45,518 nucleotides of DNA from an uncultured Eubacteriales bacterium (GCA_900540235.1 UQEY01000014.1:1-45518); one strand, 5' to 3'. Shown: positions 7,712-16,893, counted from the first letter of the stretch. The notes: generated from the letters alone by a model not told the origin. Program-made: numbers and translations.

Positions 7712-9058
7712 ATGAAAGAAGAAAACAGAAAATATGCTCGTGAAGCAATGGACATTGTTGAACACGCAGCAAACAAAATCGGTTCTCGTTTACCGGGTTC
7801 CGACGGAGAAATTGAACTTCATAAGTATATGGGCGAAAAGCTTCGTGAAATCGGTATTGAACCAAAGACAGAAGAATTTGCGGTTTCACCTCGTTCGGGT
7901 ATCGGCGGACTTTCTTATGCCGGCTGGTCAGGTGTAATTTTAAGTATCGGTGCAGTTATCGCTATTGCCTGCGGCTTTAATAAGCTTTGGTATGCTCTCG
8001 GTGCACTCGGTCTTATTACAATCTTTTGGCTTGTAATGAGCTGCTTTTTCTACAAAACTTGGTTTGATATGTTCTTCCCGCAGGAAATCAGCCGTAACAC
8101 TCTCGGTGTGTTAGAACCTGAAGACGGAAAGTACGACTACACCATTATCCTTTCCGGTCATACAGACACATCTTGGTGCTGGCGTCACAGTGAGCACGCT
8201 TACAAGTACGACAAAACCAAGCCTGTTATGGGTCTTATTGCTACATACGGCAAAGTAGGTTTCGGTGCGGTTTGCTTCTTCTTTATTGCACTTTTCTCTG
8301 TGTTTATGGCTGTTGTTGACATTTGCAATTTTGCAGGTGCTCAGTGGGTACAGACTATGACTGCTTCACACGGCTGGGAAGTATTTATGTTTATTATGAA
8401 TTTTGTTCCTATCGTAACTGCTATCGGTTCTTTGTTTGTTGTTATGTGGGGCGACCCTAACCCAAGAAACGCTTCCCGTGGTGCTATGGATAACGCAACA
8501 GGTATCGGTCTTAGCTACGCTGTAATCAAGTATTTTTCAGAACATCCTGAAAAAATGCCTAAAAACTGCCGTATCATCGATGCTAACATCGGTTCTGAAG
8601 AAGCAGGTTTAAGAGGTTCAATGCACTTTGCTCAGGAACACCGTTTTGACGATATGACAAAGAATGCTTGGAACATCAATATTGACTCTGTAGCAGATAA
8701 GGAATACTTTGAAGTTGTTATTAAGGACGACTGGCAGGGTTGCAGATTTGATACAGATATGGAAAAAATGTTTAAAGACACATTTAAGGAAATGGGTATC
8801 GAAAGCAAGACAAACGGTTGTATCCATAATCCGGTTGGCGGCTGTGACTCAACTCCTATGACAAGAGCCGGCGTTAAGTCTGTTACATTTGCCGCTCAAA
8901 ACCCAATGCTTACATATTATTATCACACATGGCGTGATATGCCTGAGCGTTTTGAAATGGAAACGGTAGGCGACGGTTTTGATGTTGTTCTTTCTGTTAT
9001 CGACAAGATTGCCAAATTCCAGGAAACAAACGGCTATAACGGTCCTCAAAAGAAATAA
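7712..9058 (+). CDS. Membrane-embedded M28-family zinc peptidase
   Basis: A 448-residue M28-type aminopeptidase homologue. The zinc and catalytic residues are all present in family order: His150/Asp152 in SGHTDT, Asp260 in AMDNATG, Glu296-Glu297 in GSEEAG, Asp325 in NIDSVAD and His405 in YYHTWRD. Unlike soluble family members it carries four hydrophobic segments, two at about residues 68-112 before the first His and two at about 187-250 between the first His and the metal Asp, so the catalytic domain is interrupted by membrane passes. The ATG at 7712 follows GGAGG by 7 nt. It has no signal peptide and stands alone between a terminator and the rimP promoter. Substrate is unknown. Confidence 0.85.
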   Translation: MKEENRKYAREAMDIVEHAANKIGSRLPGSDGEIELHKYMGEKLREIGIEPKTEEFAVSPRSGIGGLSYAGWSGVILSIGAVIAIACGFNKLWYALGALGLITIFWLVMSCFFYKTWFDMFFPQEISRNTLGVLEPEDGKYDYTIILSGHTDTSWCWRHSEHAYKYDKTKPVMGLIATYGKVGFGAVCFFFIALFSVFMAVVDICNFAGAQWVQTMTASHGWEVFMFIMNFVPIVTAIGSLFVVMWGDPNPRNASRGAMDNATGIGLSYAVIKYFSEHPEKMPKNCRIIDANIGSEEAGLRGSMHFAQEHRFDDMTKNAWNINIDSVADKEYFEVVIKDDWQGCRFDTDMEKMFKDTFKEMGIESKTNGCIHNPVGGCDSTPMTRAGVKSVTFAAQNPMLTYYYHTWRDMPERFEMETVGDGFDVVLSVIDKIAKFQETNGYNGPQKK

Positions 9059-9088
9059 GACAACTTAATACGCTAAATAAATTAATGC

Positions 9089-9116
9089 TTGACATTTTTA
9101 AATAATATGTTATTAT
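9089..9116 (+). promoter_or_regulatory. Promoter of the rimP-nusA-infB operon
   Basis: TTGACA (9089-9094), 16 nt, TATTAT (9111-9116). It drives a leader with a strong hairpin before rimP. Confidence 0.7.
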
Positions 9117-9142
9117 ATAAGCGTAAGTTTATTAGTCCTAAT

Positions 9143-9169
9143 GAGAGTAGGCCCACGGGGTCTGCTCTC
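9143..9169 (+). promoter_or_regulatory. Leader hairpin upstream of rimP
   Basis: GAGAGTAG and CTGCTCTC pair (one G-U), with an inner CCC/GGG pairing, followed by TTATTATT and then the rimP ribosome site AAGGAGG. It may attenuate transcription of the operon; the T-run is interrupted, so full termination is unlikely. A NusA-dependent feedback role is inference. Confidence 0.55.
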
Positions 9170-9193
9170 TTATTATTGTAAGGAGGTTTTTTC

Positions 9194-9688
9194 TTGGCAG
9201 GAAAAGGAAATACTGTATCTAAGGTAACAGAAATAATTACACCTTACGCAAAAGAGCTTGGGCTTGATATTTGGGATGTTCGTTTTGCAAAAGAGGGTAC
9301 AGACTGGTATTTGCGCATATTTATTGATAAAGAGGGCGGAATATCAATCGATGACTGTGTAAATTTGACTCACGCAGTAACAAAGCCGCTTGACGAAGCT
9401 GACCCTATAGCTCAAAGCTACACGCTTGAAGTAAGTTCACCGGGTGTTGAAAGGGAGCTTACAGCCGACCGTCATTTTGAAAAATATATCGGCGCACCGG
9501 TTATGATGCGTCTTATCAGACCGATTGACGGCGTTCGTGATTTTGCCGGTAATCTTATGGCTTATGATAACGGCGAAATTACATTGAAGCTTGCCGATGA
9601 ATCGCAGCTTAAAGTAAACAAAAAAGATACATCATTCGTAAAGCTTGATGACTTTGATATAAAAGATTTTGAAAAAGAAATGAATTAA
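9194..9688 (+). CDS. rimP: Ribosome maturation factor RimP
   Basis: RimP assists 30S subunit maturation. The 164-residue protein has the family's N-terminal alpha/beta domain with LGLDIWDVRF and LRIFIDKEGGISIDDC, and the signature SPGVERELT at about residues 80-90, followed by an SH3-like C-terminal domain. The start is TTG at 9194, 7 nt after AAGGAGG. It is the first gene of the rimP-nusA-rnpM-ylxQ-infB-rbfA order conserved in Firmicutes. Confidence 0.95.
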   Translation: MAGKGNTVSKVTEIITPYAKELGLDIWDVRFAKEGTDWYLRIFIDKEGGISIDDCVNLTHAVTKPLDEADPIAQSYTLEVSSPGVERELTADRHFEKYIGAPVMMRLIRPIDGVRDFAGNLMAYDNGEITLKLADESQLKVNKKDTSFVKLDDFDIKDFEKEMN

Positions 9689-9707
9689 CCGAAAGGATGA
9701 TAGGAAA

Positions 9708-10817
9708 ATGAGCAAAGAATTTTTTGACGCAGTAAAAGCAATCGTAGCTGAAAAGAATATTCCGGAAGAATATCTTTATGAAAAAATTTCAGCGGCTATT
9801 ATTGTTGCCGCAAAGCACGACTACAACGGCAAGGATATCGTTCACTGCGATATCGACCCGATTAAGCAAAAAATTAAAGTTTATGTAAGGAAAAATGTTG
9901 TTGACGAGATTGAGGACGAAGATACCGACCTTACTCTTGAACAGGCACAGCTTATTCGCAAGAGTGCAAAGGTTGGCGGTACTGTTGATATTCCTCTTAA
10001 AACAAAGAATTTCGGCAGAATTGTTGCTCAAACAGCAAAGCATGTTATCCGTCAGGGTATCCGTGAGGCTGAAAGAGGACAGATGATTGAAGAATTTAAG
10101 TCTAAAAATCAGGAACTTCTTACCGCTAAGGTTGATAGAGTTGACCCTGATACCGGCAATGTTACTCTTGATATGGGTAAAAATTCGGCTGTTCTTCCAA
10201 AGGCTGAGCAAGTTCCGGGCGAACATTTCAATGTAGGCGACAGCGTTAAGGTATTCGTTGTTGATGTTAAGGAAATGGGCAAAGGTCCTCGCATTATGAT
10301 TTCCCGTACTCATCCGGGTATGGTTCGCCGTTTGTTTGAGCAGGAAGTTCCTGAAATTTACGACGGCACTATCGAAATTAAGTCTGTTTCCCGTGAGGCA
10401 GGCTCAAGAACTAAAATCGCAGTTTATTCAACCGACGAAAATGTTGACCCGGTCGGCGCTTGCATCGGTCCGAGAGGTCAGAGAGTTTCAAACATCGTTG
10501 AGGTACTCGGCGGTGAAAAGATTGATATCGTTAAGTATAGTGAAGACCCTGTTCAGTATGTAAGTGCGGCGCTTGCACCGAGTGAAGTTTGCGAAGTTGA
10601 AATTCTTGACGAGGAAGCCAAGAGCTGCCGTGCAACAGTTCCTGACGACCAGCTTTCACTTGCTATCGGCAACAAGGGTCAAAATGTTCGCCTTGCCGCA
10701 AGACTTACCGGCTGGAAGATAGACATTAAGCCTGAATCGGGTTTCTTTACAAACGAAAGTAGCGAAGAAGCAGATGAAACGGCAGAAACAGCAGAAGATG
10801 CTGCAATCGAAGAATAA
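9708..10817 (+). CDS. nusA: Transcription termination/antitermination factor NusA
   Basis: NusA binds RNA polymerase and nascent RNA and modulates pausing and termination. This 369-residue protein contains the N-terminal polymerase-binding domain (about 1-125), an S1 domain (about 130-200, LTAKVDRVDPDTGNV), and two KH domains (about 230-345; GACIGPRGQRV and LSLAIGNKGQNV are the GXXG loops). It lacks the C-terminal acidic repeats of E. coli NusA, as usual in Gram-positives, and ends in a short Glu/Ala-rich tail. It follows rimP after 19 nt with a clear ribosome site. Confidence 0.97.
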   Translation: MSKEFFDAVKAIVAEKNIPEEYLYEKISAAIIVAAKHDYNGKDIVHCDIDPIKQKIKVYVRKNVVDEIEDEDTDLTLEQAQLIRKSAKVGGTVDIPLKTKNFGRIVAQTAKHVIRQGIREAERGQMIEEFKSKNQELLTAKVDRVDPDTGNVTLDMGKNSAVLPKAEQVPGEHFNVGDSVKVFVVDVKEMGKGPRIMISRTHPGMVRRLFEQEVPEIYDGTIEIKSVSREAGSRTKIAVYSTDENVDPVGACIGPRGQRVSNIVEVLGGEKIDIVKYSEDPVQYVSAALAPSEVCEVEILDEEAKSCRATVPDDQLSLAIGNKGQNVRLAARLTGWKIDIKPESGFFTNESSEEADETAETAEDAAIEE

Positions 10818-10856
10818 TTAATTACAACGCATTTTTTACAGAAAGGCGGTTGTGAT

Positions 10857-11123
10857 ATGAAAACCAAAAAGATACCTATGCGTATGTGCACAGGCTGCGG
10901 CGAAATGTTTGACAAAAGGGAACTTGTAAGAGTTGTTAAAAGTCCAAACGGTGAAGTTTCGCTTGACCTTACGGGCAAGAAAGCAGGCAGGGGCGCATAT
11001 GTTTGCAAAAATGCCGATTGTCTAAAAAAAGCAAGGAAAAAGAGGGCGTTTGAGCGTGCTTTTTCTATGCAGATAGATGATGAAGTATATAGTAAAATGG
11101 AAGAAGAAATAGAAAATGCCTAA
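10857..11123 (+). CDS. rnpM: RNase P modulator RnpM (YlxR, DUF448)
   Basis: An 88-residue basic protein of the YlxR family. The N-terminal motif PMRMCTGCGEM and the later GRGAYVCKNADCL are diagnostic; the four cysteines at these positions look like a metal-binding pair. The family binds RNA, and in Bacillus YlxR has been described as a modulator of RNase P. The gene sits in its usual place between nusA and ylxQ and overlaps ylxQ by 8 nt, indicating translational coupling. Confidence 0.93.
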   Translation: MKTKKIPMRMCTGCGEMFDKRELVRVVKSPNGEVSLDLTGKKAGRGAYVCKNADCLKKARKKRAFERAFSMQIDDEVYSKMEEEIENA

Positions 11124-11427
11124 GAATCAGGTTATTTCAATGTTAGGGCTTGCAAGGCGTGCAGGCAAGCTTTCAATGGGTCACGATATGGCACAGCACG
11201 CAATGTTTGAGCATAAGGCAAAGCTTGTTTTGTTTTGCAGTGATGTGTCCCCAAGGCTTGTAGCCGAATTTGAGAGGACAAAAGAGCTTCATCATTTTAA
11301 TGTTAAGCTTATTAAAACGGACATCACAATTAATGAAATTTATTTCGGCGTGGGCTATAAAGCCGGCGTTATGGCTGTAGATGATGAAAATATGGCTAAA
11401 AAAATAATTTCACTGCTTGAACAGTAA
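11116..11427 (+). CDS. ylxQ: L7Ae-family RNA-binding protein YlxQ
   Basis: A 103-residue member of the L7Ae/L30e superfamily, which binds kink-turn RNA. The opening QVISMLGLARRAGKLSMG and the central KLVLFCSDVSPR match the family. It overlaps rnpM by 8 nt and precedes infB. Its exact RNA target is not known from sequence. Confidence 0.92.
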   Translation: MPKNQVISMLGLARRAGKLSMGHDMAQHAMFEHKAKLVLFCSDVSPRLVAEFERTKELHHFNVKLIKTDITINEIYFGVGYKAGVMAVDDENMAKKIISLLEQ

Positions 11428-11465
11428 GAGTACAGTTAATTGATACTAAACAGGAGGAAATGCCA

Positions 11466-13889
11466 ATGGTTATTAAATTTAAAGTTTCCGATGTAGCAAA
11501 AGATTTCGGTAAAAATAACAAGGACATTATCAATATTTTAAGTGAATATTGCGACGGTCCGGCAAAAAAGGCTAACACCGTTCTTGAAGAGAGAGAGCTT
11601 GACATCTTGGTTGATAAGCTCACAACAGATAACAGCGTAAGCAGTTTTGACGCTTACTACAATTCGGCAAACTCGGCAAAAGACGGCAAGAAGCCTGAAA
11701 AGAAAAAGTTTGCCGAAAAGAAAGCAAGTGACAAAAAGCCTGCCGAAAAGAAAGCAAGCGACAAAAAGCCTGCTCCTAAGCCTGAAAAGAAAGATGAAAA
11801 CAAAAAGCATCAAAGTCAGGCTGCTATTCTTCAAATGGCAGAGCAAGCTGCAAAGAGAGCAGAGGAAAAGGCAAAGAAAAAAGCCACTCAGGCTCCGCAG
11901 GCAAGAACCAAGGGCGAAGCAAGGCATGTTAACACCCGTGTTAACAATGTTGACCTTGAAAAATACAATCAAAAGTATGAAGATATTGCGCCTGCAAACA
12001 ATATGACTAATGATTATCAGAAAAAGCAGAAGCTCAATCAGAAGTCGAAGCAGTATAACAGGAAGAAAGGCGTTCGCACTCGCAAAAAGGAAACAGAGCA
12101 GCAGCGTCTTGCCCGTATTGAGGAGCAGAGAAAGAAGAAGCCGGTTAAGATTACCGTTCCTGAAGAAATTACAGTCGGCGACCTTGCAAAGCTTCTTCGT
12201 ATGACAGCAACCGAAGTTATCAAAAAGCTTATGAGCCTCGGTGTTATGGCAACAGTTAACGAAGTTATCGACTATGACACTGCTGAAATTGTTGCAACCG
12301 AACTCGGCGCAAAGTGCGAAAAAGAAGTTGTTGTTACTATTGAAGAACAGATTATTGAAGAAGAAGTTGAAGACGATGAAAACGCAGTAACAAGACCGCC
12401 GGTCGTTTGCGTTATGGGTCATGTTGACCACGGTAAAACTTCTATTCTTGACGCAATTCGTGACACTGATGTAACAGCTACCGAAGCCGGAGGCATTACT
12501 CAGGCAATCGGCGCATATCAGGTTGATGTTAACGGTCAAAAGATTACATTTCTTGACACTCCGGGTCACGCTGCTTTCACAGCTATGCGTGCAAGGGGTG
12601 CAATGGCAACGGATATCGCTGTTTTGGTAGTGGCTGCCGATGACGGTATTATGCCTCAAACTATTGAAGCTATCAACCACGCAAAAGCAGCGGGCGTTGA
12701 TATTATTGTTGCTATTAACAAGATGGATAAAGAGGGTGCAAATCCTGATAAAGTTATGCAGCAGCTTACAGAGCACGAACTCGTTCCGGAAGAATGGGGC
12801 GGCGATGTTATTTGTGTTCCTGTTTCGGCTAAAACAAGAATGGGTATTGATAAGCTTCTTGAAACAATACTTCTTGTTGCTGAAATGGCAGAGCTTAAAG
12901 CTAACCCTGACAGAAGCGCAAAGGGTGTTGTTATCGAAGCTAAGCTTGACAAGGGTCGTGGCCCTATCGCAACTCTCCTTGTTCAAAACGGTACTCTTAA
13001 CGCAGGCGATATTATCGTAGCAGGCACGGCAGTAGGTAAAATTCGTGCTATGTCAGATTATCACGGAAAGCCGATTGAAAGTGCAGGTCCGTCAGTTCCT
13101 GTAGAAATTATGGGTCTTGACTCGGCGCCTATGAGCGGCGATGAATTTAACGCAGTATCCGATGAAAAGCTTGCAAGAGCACTTGTTGAGCAGAGAAAGG
13201 CTAAGGCTAAGGAAGAAGAATTCAATCTTTTCCAGAAAGTTACTCTTGATACTCTCTTTGACACTATTTCAGAGGGCGAAATGAAAGAACTTAACATTAT
13301 AGTTAAAGCCGATGTTCAGGGTTCTGTTGAAGCGGTTAAGCAGTCGCTTCTTAAAATTGAAAATGACGAGGTTAATGTTAAAATCGTTCACGGTGCAGTC
13401 GGTGCCGTAAGCGAAAGCGATGTTATGCTCGCCGAAGCTTCTCATGCAATTATTGTTGCTTTCAATATCGGCGTTGACCAAATTGCGGCAGACAATGCAA
13501 AGCGTGACGGAGTTGAAATTAAACAATACGACATTATTTATGATGCTATTGAAGATATCGAAAGAGCTATGCGTGGTATGAGAGCTCCTAAGTATCGTGA
13601 TGTTGACACCGGTGAGGTAGAAGTAAGAGAAGTTTACAAAATTTCTTCTGCCGGCACTATTGCAGGTTCACTTGTAACCGGCGGTACAATTAAGCGTGAC
13701 GGTAAAGTAAGAGTTATCAGAAACGGTAAGCAAATTGCCGATGTTAAGCTTGCAAACCTCAAGAGGTTTAAGGATGAGGTCAAGGAAGTTTCATCGGGTT
13801 ACGAATGCGGTATCAGTCTTGACGGTTGGGATGACATTCAATCAGGCGATATTCTTCAGGCATACATTGTTGAGGAATATAGGGATTAA
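11466..13889 (+). CDS. infB: Translation initiation factor IF-2
   Basis: IF-2 is the GTPase that brings initiator tRNA to the 30S subunit. The 807-residue protein has a long charged N-terminus with a Lys/Glu/Ala low-complexity stretch, including a near-exact tandem of KKPAEKKASD at about residues 82-103. It then carries an IF2_N helix domain, the GTPase domain from about residue 318 (GHVDHGKT, DTPGH, NKMD), and domains II-IV. The start could be ATG at 11460, but AGGAGG ends only 2 nt before it; the second ATG at 11466 has an 8-nt spacer and is preferred. The gene is in its standard operon place before rbfA. Confidence 0.97.
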   Translation: MVIKFKVSDVAKDFGKNNKDIINILSEYCDGPAKKANTVLEERELDILVDKLTTDNSVSSFDAYYNSANSAKDGKKPEKKKFAEKKASDKKPAEKKASDKKPAPKPEKKDENKKHQSQAAILQMAEQAAKRAEEKAKKKATQAPQARTKGEARHVNTRVNNVDLEKYNQKYEDIAPANNMTNDYQKKQKLNQKSKQYNRKKGVRTRKKETEQQRLARIEEQRKKKPVKITVPEEITVGDLAKLLRMTATEVIKKLMSLGVMATVNEVIDYDTAEIVATELGAKCEKEVVVTIEEQIIEEEVEDDENAVTRPPVVCVMGHVDHGKTSILDAIRDTDVTATEAGGITQAIGAYQVDVNGQKITFLDTPGHAAFTAMRARGAMATDIAVLVVAADDGIMPQTIEAINHAKAAGVDIIVAINKMDKEGANPDKVMQQLTEHELVPEEWGGDVICVPVSAKTRMGIDKLLETILLVAEMAELKANPDRSAKGVVIEAKLDKGRGPIATLLVQNGTLNAGDIIVAGTAVGKIRAMSDYHGKPIESAGPSVPVEIMGLDSAPMSGDEFNAVSDEKLARALVEQRKAKAKEEEFNLFQKVTLDTLFDTISEGEMKELNIIVKADVQGSVEAVKQSLLKIENDEVNVKIVHGAVGAVSESDVMLAEASHAIIVAFNIGVDQIAADNAKRDGVEIKQYDIIYDAIEDIERAMRGMRAPKYRDVDTGEVEVREVYKISSAGTIAGSLVTGGTIKRDGKVRVIRNGKQIADVKLANLKRFKDEVKEVSSGYECGISLDGWDDIQSGDILQAYIVEEYRD

Positions 13890-13891
13890 TT

Positions 13892-14239
13892 ATGGCTGGA
13901 TTTCATATTGACAGAATAAGCGAAGATATTAAAAGAGAGATTGTTTCAATAATGCGTGAGCTTAAAGACCCGAGAATCAGCGATATGCTTACTGTTGTTA
14001 AAGTTGATGTGAGCGGTGATTTAAGCTACGCAAAGGTTTATATCAGTGCAATGGACGGTATTGAATCGGCTAAAAAATCTGTTAAAGGTCTTGAAAGCGC
14101 TCAAGGCTATATCAGAAAGCAGCTCGGTTCAAGGCTTCATTTAAGAAAAAGTCCGGAGCTGAAGTTTATTGCCGACGATTCTATTGAAAAGGGTATGGAC
14201 CTTTTTGAAAAAATTAAGGAATTAAATCATGAAGATTAG
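13892..14239 (+). CDS. rbfA: 30S ribosome-binding factor RbfA
   Basis: A 115-residue RbfA with the KH-like fold: RISEDIKREIVSIMRELKDPRISD at the start shows the conserved N-terminal helix and PRI motif, and RLHLRKSPELKFIADDS is the C-terminal signature. The protein assists late 16S rRNA 5'-end maturation. It begins 2 nt after infB and overlaps the next gene by 11 nt. Confidence 0.95.
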   Translation: MAGFHIDRISEDIKREIVSIMRELKDPRISDMLTVVKVDVSGDLSYAKVYISAMDGIESAKKSVKGLESAQGYIRKQLGSRLHLRKSPELKFIADDSIEKGMDLFEKIKELNHED

Positions 14240-15167
14240 TGTAAAACAGTGTGCAGACATATTGAAAGAAAAAGATAATATTCTTATTCTTACTCACGCA
14301 AACCCCGACGGGGATACTCTCGGTTGCGGCTATGCGCTTTGTCGTGCACTTATGAAAATCGGAAAGATTTGTGAGGTAATTAATGCAGATTCTATTCCGA
14401 AAAAGTACAATTATCTTTTTGACGATATTGTCGAAATCAAATTTAAACCCGAATATGTGGTTGCCGTTGATGTGGCTACAATTAACCTTTTGGGCGGTCT
14501 TGAAGAACAGTACAAGATTGATATGTGTATTGACCACCATTCAACAAATACCGAGTATGCCGATTATCTTCTTCTTGAGGATGTTCCGGCGGCTTGCCAA
14601 ATTATGTATGAGGTGGTTCTCGCACTCGGAGTTGAAGTTGACAAAAAGATAGCAAACTGCCTTTATACGGGTTTAACTACCGATACGGGTTGTTTCCGCT
14701 ACGATTCAACAACGGCGCAGACTTATCGTGTTGCTGCAAACCTTATTGAAGCAGGCGCCGATAACGGAAAAATCAACCGTATTATGTTTGAAACGAAAAC
14801 CAAGACTTATGCAAGACTTGAAAGGCTTGCCATCGAAACTATGCGCTTTTATGAACACGAAAGGGTTGCGGTTATCACCGTCACTCAGGAAATGTTTCAG
14901 CTTACAGGCTCAAATATGCAGGAAACAGAGGGCCTTGCTCCTCTTACAAGGCAAATTGAGGGCGTTGAAATCGGCATAACAATTACGGAAAAGCCGGACG
15001 GTTCGTGCAAAGCTTCAATCAGAACATTTGAAAGCGTTAATGCTGCAGAACTTGCTAAGTGTTTCGGCGGCGGCGGTCACGCTCAGGCGGCAGGTTGCAG
15101 GTTCGACTGCGATGTTAAGGAAGCAAGAAGGCTTTTGGTTGAAAAAAGCAAGGAGATACTTGCATGA
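14229..15167 (+). CDS. nrnA: DHH-family phosphoesterase, NrnA-type nanoRNase/pAp phosphatase
   Basis: This 312-residue enzyme carries the DHH domain motifs THANPDGDTLG (about residues 21-31), AVDVA (motif II), and CIDHHSTN (motif III), plus the C-terminal DHHA1 glycine motif FGGGGHAQAAGC. NrnA homologues degrade 2-5-nt RNA and dephosphorylate pAp using Mn2+. The position between rbfA and truB is the usual one in Firmicutes. It overlaps rbfA by 11 nt and truB by 4 nt (ATGA). A cyclic-di-AMP or pGpG role is not excluded from sequence alone. Confidence 0.9.
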   Translation: MKISVKQCADILKEKDNILILTHANPDGDTLGCGYALCRALMKIGKICEVINADSIPKKYNYLFDDIVEIKFKPEYVVAVDVATINLLGGLEEQYKIDMCIDHHSTNTEYADYLLLEDVPAACQIMYEVVLALGVEVDKKIANCLYTGLTTDTGCFRYDSTTAQTYRVAANLIEAGADNGKINRIMFETKTKTYARLERLAIETMRFYEHERVAVITVTQEMFQLTGSNMQETEGLAPLTRQIEGVEIGITITEKPDGSCKASIRTFESVNAAELAKCFGGGGHAQAAGCRFDCDVKEARRLLVEKSKEILA

Positions 15168-16072
15168 CAGGTATAATTTGTATTAATAAACCAAAGGATA
15201 TTACTTCTTTTGGCGTTGTTGCAAAAGTTCGTGGCATAACGAGGGAAAAAAAGGCAGGGCATACCGGTACGCTTGACCCTATGGCTACCGGTGTTTTGCC
15301 TATTATGCTCGGCGGCGCAACAAGGTTTTTAAATTATTTGCCTGACAGTGACAAGGGTTATAAGGCTCAGTTTCTTTTGGGCAAAACTACAAACACGCTT
15401 GACATAACGGGTGAAATCACGGGTGAATACGAGGTTAATGTCGGTATTGACGATGTTGAAAAGGCGCTTGACGATTTTCACGGTAAAATCAATCAAATTC
15501 CGCCGATGTATTCCGCTGTCAGCGTTGACGGTCAAAGGCTTTACGATTTGGCAAGAAAAGGCATTGAGGTTGAGCGAAAAGCAAGAGAGGTTGAAATTAA
15601 AGAACTTACTCTTGTAAAAGAACTTTGCAGTGAGGCTGAAAATCTTTATACAATCAATGTGATTTGCTCAAAAGGTACATACATAAGAACTTTGATTGAC
15701 GATATAGGCAAAAAACTTGGCTGCGGCGCTGTTATGACTGAGCTTGAAAGAACACTTGCAATGGGTTTTACTCTCCAAAACTGCGTAAGCCTTGAAAATA
15801 TGCAGGAAAGAAAAGATAACGAGCTTGGTTTTGATGATGTGCTTAAAAGTGTGGAGGAAATGTTTTCTTCTTATGAAAGCGTTTTTGTTTCTCCGCTTCA
15901 GGCAAAAAGATTTCAAAATGGCGCTCCACTTGATGCAAATCGTATAAAAAAAACACTTGAAAACAAAAGCTATAAGGTGTATTCTCAAGATATAGGATTT
16001 TTGGGACTTGGAAGATATAATAATGATACTAATGAGCTTTGCGTAGAAAGGCTGCTTGTAAAGCGTGATTAG
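15164..16072 (+). CDS. truB: tRNA pseudouridine(55) synthase TruB
   Basis: TruB makes pseudouridine 55 in the T-loop of tRNAs. The 302-residue protein has the opening GIICINKPKDITSF, the catalytic motif AGHTGTLDPMATGVLP with the catalytic Asp in TLDP at about residue 39, and the second-site motif SKGTYIRTLIDDIG. A ribosome site AAGGAGA lies 8 nt before the ATG. The C-terminal PUA-like tail is short and Lys-rich. Confidence 0.95.
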   Translation: MTGIICINKPKDITSFGVVAKVRGITREKKAGHTGTLDPMATGVLPIMLGGATRFLNYLPDSDKGYKAQFLLGKTTNTLDITGEITGEYEVNVGIDDVEKALDDFHGKINQIPPMYSAVSVDGQRLYDLARKGIEVERKAREVEIKELTLVKELCSEAENLYTINVICSKGTYIRTLIDDIGKKLGCGAVMTELERTLAMGFTLQNCVSLENMQERKDNELGFDDVLKSVEEMFSSYESVFVSPLQAKRFQNGAPLDANRIKKTLENKSYKVYSQDIGFLGLGRYNNDTNELCVERLLVKRD

Positions 16073-16077
16073 CAGGT

Positions 16078-16893
16078 ATGAAAAGTAACAACATAATTCA
16101 AAGGCGAGCCGTGGCTCTCGGCGACTTTGACGGGATGCACAGGGCACACCAAACTGTAATAACCGGTGCTGAAAACACAGTTATTTACTGCGTTAACAAC
16201 AAATTTTCGCTGCTTCAAAAAAGCTTGTTTCAAAAAAGGTACAAAAACACTGTGTTTGCCGATTTTGAACAGATTAAGCATATGGACGGCGAAGATTTTA
16301 TAAATAAAATTTTACTTGACAGATTTAGGGCACAAACAGTTTTGTGCGGTTTTAATTTTCGATTCGGCAAGAATGCGTCTTGGTCGGCTAACGATATGCG
16401 AAATTATCTTGAAAAGCGTGATGTTTGGGTAAGAATTCTTGAGCATCTTGATTTTGACGGCAAACCTATTTCTTCAACACGAATCAGGAATTGTATCAAA
16501 TGCGGTGAAATTGAGCAGGCAAACGAAATGCTCGGCTACAATTTTACTTTTGAATCTCCGGTAATATCGGGCGATATGAGGGGGCGCACAATCGGTTTTC
16601 CGACTATTAACCAGCGTTTGCCTCAAAGCTTGGTAGTGCCTAAATACGGTGTTTATGAAAGCCGTACTTTCGTTTTCGGCAAGGAATATAAGTCTTTTAC
16701 CAACTTGGGTATAAGACCTACTTTTAAACTCGATTCCCCGCTTGCCGAAACTCATATTTTTGACTTTTCGGGCGATTTATATAATGAAAATATAAGAGTT
16801 GAACTTGTCAGATATTTAAGAGGGGAGAAACAATTTTCATCAGTAGAGGAACTTGAAAAACAACTCATTTATGATAAAAGCAGTATTATTTGA
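16078..16893 (+). CDS. ribF: RibF-type bifunctional riboflavin kinase / FAD synthetase, divergent
   Basis: A 271-residue RibF homologue, shorter than the usual 305-320. The N-terminal FMN-adenylyltransferase domain has ALGDFDGMHRAH, where family members have GxFDGVHxGH, so the HxGH nucleotide-binding glycine is Ala here. ISSTRIR at about residue 135 and a C-terminal flavokinase domain with GRTIGFPTIN and YGVYES are intact. Riboflavin kinase activity is well supported; FAD synthetase activity may be altered. The ATG lies 5 nt after truB with only a weak ribosome site, suggesting coupling. It overlaps the HAD gene by 23 nt. Placement after truB is the standard one. Confidence 0.88.
   Translation: MKSNNIIQRRAVALGDFDGMHRAHQTVITGAENTVIYCVNNKFSLLQKSLFQKRYKNTVFADFEQIKHMDGEDFINKILLDRFRAQTVLCGFNFRFGKNASWSANDMRNYLEKRDVWVRILEHLDFDGKPISSTRIRNCIKCGEIEQANEMLGYNFTFESPVISGDMRGRTIGFPTINQRLPQSLVVPKYGVYESRTFVFGKEYKSFTNLGIRPTFKLDSPLAETHIFDFSGDLYNENIRVELVRYLRGEKQFSSVEELEKQLIYDKSSII

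Noticed and set aside
11538..12986. A 482-codon open frame on the minus strand opposite infB
   Set aside because: It is a shadow of the conserved IF-2 coding frame; the product is Asn/Cys/Phe-rich with no family resemblance and no ribosome site.
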